DNA from: Ascaris suum
Taxonomy: Eukaryota; Nematoda; Chromadorea; Rhabditida; Ascarididae
Assembly: GCA_013433145.1 (NCBI GenBank)
Contig: CM024188.1
Location: forward strand, 124,001 to 188,000
DNA: 64,000 bases
Reading direction: 5' to 3'
Shown: piece after piece, positions 48,401 to 60,400 of the stretch
How positions within the stretch are numbered: the first letter of the stretch is position 1
Layout of the letters: each line of letters opens with the position of its first letter
Program-made: the position numbers and the translations under genes
Notes under the pieces: model-generated
Told to the model about the DNA's origin: nothing
The model's input: only the letters and a program-made list of their open reading frames with translations
The model's database searches: none

Positions 48401-51400
48401 ATTGCCACTGACGGCGTGATTGTTAAAGCTATGTTCTTTTTGGAACTTTATGAGAATATTCTGGAAAATTTACTATTCGGTATTTGGGGAAGTTTCAGAA
48501 CTGTTCTGTTGGTTGCAAAATCCCTAAAAAATCGACTTTGCATAGAAGATGATCATGAGGCATGGAAAATTGTCATTTAGGGAAAGCTCAGCGGAAAATG
48601 GCACTGTCGTCCACAACATCCGAAACCCAACCCATCTCCTCACCAACCTAGCCACTCCCCTTTGTCCTTTGAAAACTTTAGTGTTAGGCGTACATGTCGT
48701 TGCATACAGTGCAGCATCATCGTTTATGCGCTTTATCAATCACAGGGCACCGGTATGGTGAAATAGAGTAATGAATGAAGTGCGCAACAGGGCGCAGGAC
48801 TTTTGCGTCAACCTAGTTGAGTAGTGTCATTGTGTAGGCGGCGTATGTGCAATTTGTTGATATTTATTGTTCGCGTGAATGCCTTGCTTTAAAGCGATTC
48901 TTGTCACTTGTCGTGTTGTATTGGTCGAGTAAAGCTGTCATCGTGCTGATTGCACCAGCTCATACACGGGCAACCCCTCTTTCGGGCCCAGTGTAGACCT
49001 TTCATTGAACACTCCACATTTTAGTATTTTACAGCTCGCGAACTGCAGTGAGGGAACCACTGAATATCTTGGAGATCCAGTAAAGGTTTTGAGCAGTAAT
49101 TTTTCACTGCGTTGCTTAAAACAGATATCACTTTCGTTTTAGAGGAGTTTTTTCCCCTGCTTCTCAATGGATTTACGAAAACGGGAAAACACTAAGCGAA
49201 GAACGTGAGCAGAGGCAGAAATGCGCATATATGAACGGCATTTTTTTGAAATTAGCAGCCCGCGACGACTTTAAGACATCAGAATTAAAGAACAGAAAGC
49301 TGACAAATTCATGTCATGTCATAAAAACATGCGTCTGCATGTCTGGACCACCTATGGTCACTATCCTCCTATTCCGTCCCTCCTTTCTGGCGTTTTATCA
49401 CTCAGCTAAAATTTTGTGCGATGAATTAAATAAAGGACATCTCTTACTTGGTCACGTTTTGATTTGCTGGTGCAGCATTATTAAGCAGTTATTATTTCTT
49501 TTTTCCTTTTTTTTTCAAAGGTTAGATGGCTAATTCATTTGCGCAAGCGGCTTCTGACGTCACTCATATTCGACTTGCACGTTGCTTCCTCGTGGGAATA
49601 AAGATGGAGCGATAGGTGGAGCAGTGGGAGAGCGCTGGCAGAATTTAAAATCTCCGAGTCAATCCTGGATAAAAGTCCTTTAATGGGGGACCGGGAAGGA
49701 GTGTTTTGGAAGTTCTTAAAATCTCCGTAAACTTTCATCAGCTCGCTCACGCATCCGCTTTGCAAGATAAGACAGGCGAGCGCGAAATTTTCTTGCTAAA
49801 GCGAGCACAAAATTTCTGTTATAGAGGGCAGTACGAACGGGATATCTTCGAGGTGAAATAAGGCGAATTAAACAGCATCAGTCAGTGATATTCGTTTTTT
49901 CCTGTTGCATTGGTCTCGTTGGAGAGGTGGGATCGAGCCCTAATCATGTTCTTGTACCCAACGACCAGGATTGCTGAGATGAAAGTGGTGGGGATTTTTT
50001 GCTGCTTGATATGTACTTTCGAACGCCAGCATGTTCCAAGAAATTTATAATGAAGCGAGGGAAATGATCGAGGGATTTCGCAAGTAAGAGATCGATTGGG
50101 AGGCGGATTGATTTATGTTCGAACTATTGCCCTAACTAGATACACGAATGAAAGTGCATCTGAATGATTTCACGTTGCCGGCAGGAAGTTGGTAGCCGCA
50201 GTTTTATGCTAGCTGAAGGTTGCTAATCACCTGCCGGTGGACGTTTTTTTTCAGCCGGAGGTTGCAAGAAACGGGAAAGGAACAGAGCAGCGCCGGGATG
50301 GGGTGATGGTCACATGTGGATTATCATCCACTCTCTAGCGACTGTGCTAATTGAGGGGCGCTAAGGGAGGGGGCGGGGGGTGTAATTGGACGGGGTGTGT
50401 ACCTACTCGTGCACTAGCTTCTGTGAGCAGTTCAAACGGTGCATTGTACCGCCATAGCGGTGTATCGTAATGCATAGCGGTGTAATACACAGGTAGATTG
50501 GTGGGAAGGTGAATCTGGTCTAGAGCCCTAGTTCTGAGGTCACTAAAGTGTAGTACATATCCACCGGTGAACGAAACATTGTGGTCTGTCAATATTCTGT
50601 GCAAAATTACTGGATTAGATGAATCCCTCGCAAACACGTCAGCATGTGACTAGAATTCTCAAGTTTTAGTAATTCAGAGGACATTTATTGCACTTCTGAG
50701 GTAAAGAATAGTAAGTTTTCGAAAAGTGAACTTTAAGCGTGAGAAAACCGACTCAGAAAGTATTCCGACATGATTTTCGTAATTTGCGCCGTAGAATTAA
50801 TCAAAATTAGCATCAGTGAAGTGAATTTTACGTGGTGAAGAAGCAGCATATTCGTGCCTTTCTGCTTCATTCCAGTCGATGCTCTCGGAATGCATTGGAA
50901 GCACGTGGTGAACTCGTGTCCTCTCAAGCCAAGGGGCGGCCTGCTATCTCACCGCGCTAGACGTGGTTTGTCCAGCTCCATGAACGAACGTCCTGCAGCT
51001 GTCTGCACGCCGAAATCGAGTCATCCATGCGCGGCAAATTTACATCATCCTCTGACGTCAGTGGGGGTGATCCCGAGCAAGATGTTCAGGAACTGGAAAA
51101 GGAATTATCACTCGTTTATCGATTACATATTGAACCGAATAGAAAAGATGTGTGGAATGGTCCTCGATTACCCATCACTGCGATGATAGGCATGACCTAA
51201 TTGTCTGCAAGTCTCTTCTGGGCCGGTTTTCACCTTTGTGAAGGTGAAATATAGTAGTTTGCAAATATTCCCGATGGAAAATATTATTGTTGATGATAAT
51301 CAACAGCACGGCAACAATGAGCTGCTGCTTTCTCTCCTACGCCGGTTGTATTATTACGATATCCTGAATGAAATAAACCCGTTGGTGCCAGTGCACGCTG

Positions 51401-54400
51401 CAAACAGCAGATGAAGTGGACACATGCATCTCCATGAGCCATATGCAGCAGACCAAAGTTCAGCTCGCAGTGCTTGACTGAAATCTGCGGTGGCCATACA
51501 GGTACTGGACGCTGTGTGGTTGGCCCGCCTCCTTTAGTGTCTATACCTGTTCCTGTGCAATTCCCAAAGGTTCTGGAGACTGGAAAAGACATTTTTTTAA
51601 AAAAATCACCTGACTTCAAGAAGGCCGTGAGTGGCTCCACTGCCTCGCGACCCTCTGTGGGAGAAGCTGGTAGCATGTTATCACGGACCTGGAGCTATTT
51701 TGGCTTTGACAAAATACGTCATATAAATCAGCCGGCAAGCAATTGGGAGCCAATGTTTGCGACTGCAGACATTAGTCTGTTTTTGGCGCGCTGGCATATG
51801 CACTTTGAATTGCGCACTGGCATAATTCGCTGGCGGTTGAATTGGAGGATGCGGGTTAGCGTGCGTTGCTAACGCATCGGCATGTTGAATTTGGATCTCG
51901 GTCGCTTAGCTTATTATGTGTTTCAAGTATTTCTTGACGATTTCTTCATTACTGTATTTTTCTATACAGCAGTATGGTTAAAATATGTCGTAGAATTTCC
52001 TCTGTTTTGTTTATTCACTGCCAGAGTGAGTTCGGAGTACGATTGTCATGCTTATGGCTGATTTACAGTAGATGTTAACACCTCATTGTGAGCGCACATC
52101 TTCGTCTTTCTGACTATGCTAGCATTCCTTACATCTGACGATGGTATACGGTATAGATGTAATTAGTCGTGATTAGTTTCATATCCGTGCGCAGACAGGA
52201 TTCGACTAGTCAGAAAAAGGCAGGCAGCGTACTGGGACCGTCGAGCTTGAAAATTGGCATGACAACAAAAAATGATAGACGCTGAAATCGTTTGTTTACA
52301 TCTTCCAAGCGAAGCAGGACATGCACTCCCTCCACTGTGGGCACATTCCTAGAGGCCGTGTGATGTGTCAGATTTTTGCGCGACATGTTGATCAAATCAA
52401 AGAACGATGTCAACAAGTGTCTCTTCCATCATCCCACCGAAACCTTATTGTCAGAGGAATACAAATTATCGGTTTGCAATGAATCCAAGCTTTTGTGGAC
52501 CAGAAGGTTGCTAACGAAAGGGAACAAGTGGATTTCCAACTGAGCTTTTTACCATACGAAGCTAGATGTTCCCAAAATCCATGAAAAGCGGACGAAAAGA
52601 TCCGAAAACTAGCATTGGGAAAGCTTTGTTTTTCTTCGATGACACGTAGGTGAAGAGGAGGAGTGGGGTCCAACATCCATCCTCTAGGTGTTTTGCTATT
52701 TACTGATAATGGACGCACCCTCCTGTCAACCACGTGTCTGTAGTCATGACGTAGGTTAACTCATCGCAACCTGTATTACGTCCAGTACTAGTATTCGAGG
52801 GCCGGAAATTGACTAACTGTGAAAGTTATATTCGTTCTGCGTGAATGTGGAAGCCTCTTAACATTGACTATCCCTTCCTGAGGACTTTGGTGCGAAACTT
52901 TCTCCGAACCAAAGCTGTGTGCATACACTTATGGCATTGGAGCATCTGAAACTTGGAGCCTCGAAAACAGGCACGTCGGAACGAGATATATGTTGCGTAT
53001 TTTTGTGTGCCTGGGCCTCAATCGTCTGAGTTTGAGGTACCATCGTCCAAGAAGAATTCACTGAGCATGTCCACAAGTTATCTTACGACTGTGATGAAAG
53101 TGCTTTACGGGCAATCGCGGGACTGTTTGGAGCAGATGTTCGCACCAGAGAAACATATTCATGTTGCAGCAACAATCACTCGACAGGGTGCTGGAACTTC
53201 ATAAGGAACTGGTGAAGAAAACCGCTGGGAGTTAATCTCTAACTACTCCAGCTGGTGGTCTATCAGCAGATGAAGGAAAAAGAGGCCGCTCGTTCCGAAA
53301 TGAAGGACTCAGCTGTTCGAAGTGGTCGAGCTCGCATCATAGACGACATATAGCGGTCCACGAAATCGAAGAGCTCAATGTCGACCCCATTGGTAAAGGA
53401 TTTTCGGGATTGCCTTGCGTGAAGAGGAAAATCCTCATATATTAAACGTTATTTACGAAAATGTTTATGACACCTCACAGGTACTGAAGCATGTCAGAAT
53501 ATTAAGAGATTCATCACCCATCCCATCCAGAGCATCCTTTTGACAGTTGAACGAAAGAGCAGTCAGAAGCAACAACTGAATACGTCATTCGCATGCAAGC
53601 TGTAGTTGATTTGTCAGTTCTGCCGAAGCAGAGTGATTGGAAGAGTAAGATGGAGGCGTTCTCTGCAAATTTCCTGCAGCAGCCACTCGGCGGTCGAGAC
53701 CTGAGGTAAACGCTTGCAACTTAAATGCATATCTAGAAACGTGGCCGTAAGCTTCAACATCTGATTCAGTCCTTTCGGTGGCCCGCTTTCGCTGCTACTG
53801 TGAAACTTACGTGAAGGATAGGGGAGATGAAGTTGCCATATGTGAGTGCTGCTGCGTTCAGATGCTTCTGTTGCGAACTGGCTTGTCATGGCATCGTTGT
53901 GGTCAAGATTTCTTGTTTGGATTTTCCAATTTTGGAATTGTGTGCTCATCTGACAATTTCAGAAAGAGCACCTTTCCGCTTCGGTGAAAAAGCTATTGCC
54001 CGATGACTGTGACTTTGTCAGTTCATAGTTTCCGAAATATGTGTTGTGGATGTGGTTTCGGATCCTTTCATATCTAACGGTCTTCTAAACACCCCAAATT
54101 TCGCTTTGTCGTTACGGGTCCACATTATCGTAACATGACTTTTTTGAGTGACTGGATGTATATGTTGAATTGGAGAGTTGAGACCGAAGTTATGCAAACT
54201 GAATATGCAATGCTGTCTGATATAGTCAGTCATGAAAAGCCATTATTGAAAGGGGAGGGTTTGGTGTTATTGGTTCTTCGCTGAAGTGCGACACAACGTT
54301 CTTGTATGAACAAGGTTCTCTGTCCCATGTACATTCGTTGAGGGATACCATAAGGAAACGTTTTGAGTCCCGTTTTGTTCCTTATATATGTCAACAGTAT

Positions 54401-57400
54401 TTCCAATGATATTCAGAATAGCACCAGGCTCTTTGCTGACGTCCGTAAGAAGCTTCCGTGCTCTGCAAAAGTGCGTTTATGCATTCTGATCGAAATCGAT
54501 CGAAACTGTGGCAGTTAAATCCTTCGAGTGAGGAATGCTTTGTGGTTAATATCAACTTCCCACACGTGTTTTTTTAACGACTAGAGTGTTTTTTTCTTGC
54601 ATAGAACGTGTCCGTAATCTTGGCAGTGTGGATGGCTCTGCTATTTACTGGAGGTTGTAGTATTCCACTCTTCTTGAAAAGCCGTCTGAAAATGCAAACC
54701 GTATTCTCAAAAGTTTCCAATGTGAATCTGTTGAACATTATCGATTGACCTTCATTATTTATTATCTGTCCATCTTCGAATGACTTACCTCTATATGATT
54801 AACTTATTTGGTGTATGATGCCAGACTTTCACAGAATGTGCAGAAACACTTCATCTGTTGTTTTTCGCAAAGTTCACTGTAGTCTCTGCGAATCAAATTA
54901 CACTATTAGGGCTATGAACCTTTTTCTTAGAATCGAATAGTGCAGCGCAAATTTAATCTGATTCTTTATCAAGAAATCGTGCGTGGCTTTGCCGGCACTC
55001 CGCTCTTATGAACGTTTCAGTCTACCGTTTTCAATAATCGGCGTGTGCATCAGTTTCAGCACGCTAAAACGTGTTGCAGCGAGAACAGTACTGTTCGCAG
55101 TTTCCAATTTGGTGTTTTCAAGAACGTGGAGTGTACTTCTTGGTCATATTACTCAAACATTCGCTGCTTCATATTTTCAGTCATCACACCTGTGCCACTG
55201 TTTTAATTCACCATTTTTGTTTTTTATTTTTTAACCCCGATGTGCACAGTGTCTCTTCACCTGGAGGCTTTGCGGACGTTTCGCTTATTCTTTTTTTTAA
55301 TACATGCCATTATCTCTTCTGCAGTCTATCCTAATGCTCGTATCCACACTCCTTTTCTGTATGTTCTCACATCGGGATGCGAAGTAAAAGATGAATAAAA
55401 TAAAATGTGCTTGTCTATGCGCACGTGCATGTGCGGGCAAGTGTGTGTATGTGCGCACGTGGGCGTTACTTGGACATTTGGGAAATTGGAGGTCATCATG
55501 GTTTATCGTTACTGCAGTGTGATTTGTAGTTTAAAAAAAGATAAAAGACGAAATCTTGGTGCCCTATAATCTGTTCCAGGTACAGGGTAGCTTCATTCGA
55601 TGCTTCCTGTTCACTTATCGTGTGCGCACGAAAACCACAGTTTAACAGCTATATACGGTGACGCGCTGGGGAGTGGCTACGTTTGCTGGAATGTTGTCCG
55701 ATAAACCCGTCGAGTCATTTCTAACTAGTTTGTTGATAATCACCTTCAAGCAAAAGTTTGTTTCGGAATTAGGGAAGCTATGGAGCCTCAAGCATGGTAG
55801 TGCATAGAAAGAAGGAGATGCTGTGGGAAGTGATGTGCTGGGGAAATAAAACAGTTGAAAGGCCGTTCTTCCTCTCGTACTCCTCCCGTTAGAACTGCTC
55901 TGCCTGCCTAATTCGCACTGGTATCAAAAACAGCTTGTTCACCAAAGAAAGCGAAAATAAGCAGGAAAAAGTCGTCTATGATTCTCAGTGAGGATGCAGT
56001 CGCAAAAACGGAGAACGAAAATAATTTTTTGGCGTTTAATTTAAAACGCTGGGAATGCCTCCACAGTTCGTGAGGATATATCGGCATTTTTGCATTCATG
56101 AGTTCTGAGACAGAGCGAATGGAAAGCTTCGTAAACGGTGGAGCGGTGTTACGTCAACATATGCGCGCAACTTCGGTTGCTAAAGTCTGTTCTCGGGGAG
56201 AATGAAATTAGATCACCTAGAGGCTTGGAAATTTGCCACGAGTTTCCACTTATCCTGGTCAAACAAGAATGAAAATCTTATACACTCGTTCCCGCTTTTC
56301 TCCTTGCTTTGAATGCTATAGGGGTGACAGCGCCGCCTTAATGGCGGCGCTGTCAGGGACGATGTCTACAAGGTAGTATGAGTTCCTAATCAGCAAAGTT
56401 CATTTTGTTTGCGGCAGCAGTTACAGTTTCTGAAGAAGAAATGGTCCTTGCACCTGTATAGTGGAAGCAGAGAAGAATGCAGAACGGTGGGACCAGGATG
56501 TACAGAAGTTTCTTCAAGAAGAGAAACCCAAAACAAGCCACGCTTCCCAATTTTGCAATTTTGTTCATACTGGCGGTTCGCTGAACTGTGCGGACAGGTT
56601 GGCGGGGCTCCAACGAATGTTTTTGTTTCGGAACGCAGTGCAGAACAATCGTAAGGCAGCATTTTAAAAAATAATTTATTCAGTAGTGCGCAATTGTCGA
56701 TGCGCATAACGACGGCGCCACCTTATCGGCGTGCCATTTGTTGGTGTTCAGCACGCGTTCCATTCGAACCAGTGAAAACATCGATAACTGCTCTTGTGGT
56801 ATGGAAGCAAGCGGTTGCACAAAAACCTTTTAAGGATAGCAGGATGCGCTGTCGATCGATCAAATGCGTCCCGAATTTGTGTCGAGGTTGGGTCAGGCAC
56901 TTTTGCTCCGAAAAGCATAAATCTAGATAGTTAGCATCAGATGTGTTCTTATGGATTTGAGCCATACCCGTCGACCACACCATTTCTCTTATGAGAGAGC
57001 TCAAAACGAGAGAAGCCAGCCAGCAATGGAAGTTTCGATTTTTCGCCCTGAGGGCGCGAGCACTGTCGATCGCATTATACTGCAGCACCATGCTTCCACT
57101 TCCGCTATACCCAATAGGCCTAAGACATCATCACGTTAAATGGGAATGTTGGTGGAGAGCACGCCTTCTCTTCGGGTCGAATATGGTTTCATGGCTTTAA
57201 GCCTTAACGTTCGAGGTTCAGCCCACTAGAGGGTATTGCTACTGATGGCATGAAAGGATCCAAAGGAATGGATTGGAGAGTAAGGCATCATTCTGATCGT
57301 TAGGGCGCTTGACTTCGAAAGGGAAAGGAACAAGTTCGAGTCCTCTCTTATCGTTTCGCCTTCCGCCTCTAACGTGTTAAACTAATGAATTATAACAATA

Positions 57401-60400
57401 AGTCAAAAGGAATATCACAAAATTTAATCGGAGAGATTACGGACGTTGGAACGATCAATAAAGACTTCTGGTAAACCCGCTTATTCCGTTTTGTGGTGCA
57501 TGCGGAAAACATTTGAGTTTCTGAATGAACCGTGGAAGGGAGGGAGTGTGTACTCTGCCGCTGTTGCAGCAGGTCGCGTGGCACTGTGGCTCACTATTTC
57601 TTGTTATAAAAAAGGGGTGTGTGTCTTGACCCCTTCCATACCGCTCCCCCACCTTTCACTGAGGCTCGAGATTGGTCGCAAAAAATTTTTGGTGGGAAAG
57701 GGCATCTTTTCACGCCCATGCAAATCCAACGCACCGTTATTTGCCTTCATAGGCAAAAAAATGGACCGAAGGATGTCGCCGAACATGCGCACACTGGGAA
57801 CCGCAGACCCTTACGCGCAACACTGGGAGAGACGAAAACCGGGTAGTCTTCCTTCTCCCTTGGAGCTCCCAAGGAGCGCTGGAAGGAGGCAAAGATGAGT
57901 GATGAGCGTCCGTTGTTTTTTTTTTTTCGCTCATTTATTAACTTCTCGGATCTTTGCTGTCAGCATAACATAATTTTTCGCTCATTCCGCTTCTTTTGAG
58001 TAATAACTCCAGGTTGCTTCACCCAGTTCAGCATGAAAATTTCCAGCTGCGCTCGCCTATCATATCTTACAGCGCAATGCTTCAGTAAGTTGTATGAAAG
58101 TTCACGAGGATTCTAAAACCTTCAAAGCATTTCCCACTCAGCAGCTGAATGACTTTCATTTAAGACCGAATCGGAGGTCTTAAATTTTGTCAGCGTTTTT
58201 CCCACTGCTCCACGCATCATCCTTGATCTTTGTGCTCACGAGGACGCAACGAACTGTTCGGATGTGGCTGACGTCAGAAGTTGCTGGTATCAATTAGCTA
58301 TCTAAACTTCGAAAACACCACTGCTGAGATAATGCTTCACAAATAAATCGAAACGTGACTGGGTTGGAGGTCTTTTTTTAGCTGAATATTCCCGTAAAAT
58401 TTTCAGTTGAGTGATAAAACGCCAGAAGGTTACCGAGGTTTAGGGGAACGAGGACCTCTGAAAGTCCAATGAACTGTACACTTATACGGTTGCGATGCTC
58501 GGCTGCAAGTAGTGTTGCTTTAAGGAGGACGTAGTTCCCACGATGCGCAGATCGCCGCATATATTATTCAGTGCGCGAAGTCGGCGTTCAGAGCTGTTGT
58601 GGATCGCGAAGAAAGTGTGCTCAGCAACGCCTGTCCAGGTATTGCCACCAAATTTTACCATGCGGCGCGTTCTTCTGAATGGAGGCGCCCTGAGGGTGCG
58701 TTCTTTTTGCATGACAATATAGAACGCTTTATGATCGGCCTCTCTGACTAATTTAATAGTAGCTGCGTGCCTGTCTGTGTATGATGTTTTTGATCGCCCA
58801 GGAATTTGAGGCTTTGAAATTTGGCAGGTCTAATCTTCAGCCAGAAACCATATTTTGCAATTTAAAATGTCATATTTTCTACATTTAGTTGCATTGAGTT
58901 TGAAAACAGCGTCTTTCAATGGCATACACTGCAAACACTCCAGTAGCCGTCCATGCGTTTGTGGTGACCATGCTAGTTATGCTGGGACGAATATGGATAT
59001 GTATGAGACACAGTCGAAATCATATGGCTCTCTGTGTTGTTTAACCTATAGGAAATAATCCACTGAGTAGGAGGTAGGGAATAACTTGTTGAAGTTACTA
59101 CGCCAGGTGTCCTTAATGACTTCGCAAAAAGAGCACGTATATATTCTTTTTTTTTTTTTTTTTTTTCAGAGGGATTTGACAGTCCCAAACAGTAATTCTG
59201 CTTGCGTTTGCAATTAGTAAGCATCTGTTTCCTTCACTTCCCGATGTGTAACCGTTGGGTCTTCCATTTAACACTCTCATTCAGCGAATATTTGATCTGA
59301 ATGGAGTGATCTAAAGTGAGAGCATTTCAGAGGATGAGGCGTATTTCAGTCATTCATACAGAACAAAACAGATCTGCGACGTGTGCAATTTCTCCGTGCT
59401 AAATGCCCATTTATGTTGCGTTCATTGCGGCATTGAGGTCTGTCCACACTGTTTCGACGAACTCAAAGCAGGTATTATATTGTTCTTCGTCAGCTACAGT
59501 CTACATCGTTTTATAATTGTCCACTGTTTTTACTTTGTGTTCATTTTAAACCTTCCTTTTTGCATCTCGGGCTTTATATTTCTTAGATGTACGCGCTGCA
59601 TCTTTGAAAAAAAATTATTTCTGCAGAAATCACAAGCACTTTAGCTGGTTATATTTCCTCTGCTTGAGCCCCTGAGTGTTATAGCATTGGCTTCTGTGCT
59701 CTTGTCGTTTTGCCCACTGAGACTTCTGCCACTATCCTACTTCTTTAGGCCTTCATTATATGCATCTCTCAGAAGAGTTCCAATAAACTTAGTGACATGA
59801 AACTTGTCGAATAATGGGTACTGCATGACTTCAAAAAGAACTCCCTTCTGTCCTAGTTCATTTTCTTATATTTTTTAGCTTCCTTTGAGAAAACGCGACA
59901 GGCTTTCTCTTTTACCCGTTTTTTGATAAGATTTTGCTGGTTTTCCTCAAAAATTCACTTTTTATCTTAAAACTGCACGAATAGGTCGTTGTTACCTTTA
60001 CGGGTAACAACCTGAACAGATTTGGAAAGCATGGGAGCACTATTATCCATCAGTGGCTGAGGGCTGCGTGCCATGCAGAGGACCAAATATTGGTTGTTTT
60101 CACCGCCCGAAGTTAATTTCCAGTCAAACACTTGGAATTCGGCCGACCTTTTCAATATGCAGAAATTTCACTAGATATTCGATTGTGATCGGTTCGGATT
60201 GAAGAGTGCTTAGGATGAGGTGACTTTGCGGATTAGAGCATACATATTGCGGGACTACTCCACAGATTGAAGTATGAATGGACGGAGATTAGTTCAGACA
60301 GTGCATTCTGCACAGGGCGAACACTGTCAGATAGGGCAAGTTGTGTGGAATGCCTGTAGACAAGAAAGTTTTATTTGCTTGGGTGTATGGCCTTCTTGAA

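Larger units (their letters stand above)
46065..56461 (+). other. Intron 5 of the KDM3-like gene (10.4 kb)
   Basis: The longest intron of the gene. It holds a decayed plus-strand LINE fragment (54.3-55.2 kb), a cluster of coding-like but frame-broken segments (50.9-51.9 kb) and the perfect GC-rich hairpin at 56.33 kb. The region 46.1-50.8 kb shows scattered open frames on both strands and nothing I can name. Confidence 0.6.

Noticed and set aside
51284..51676. 130-codon minus-strand frame
   Set aside because: Opposite the coding-like plus-strand cluster, which has the more natural composition.
53206..54020. Coding-like bits upstream of the sense LINE
   Set aside because: Short open runs in all frames on both strands with many stops; could be older LINE sequence, but no motif fits.
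56723..57091. 122-codon minus-strand frame beside exon 6
   Set aside because: Protein-like in places, but no ATG or splice context I can defend and no known motif.
57446..57898. 150-codon plus-strand frame in intron 6
   Set aside because: It lacks a splice site in phase with exons 6 and 7, other frames are equally open in this GC-rich patch, and nothing is recognisable.
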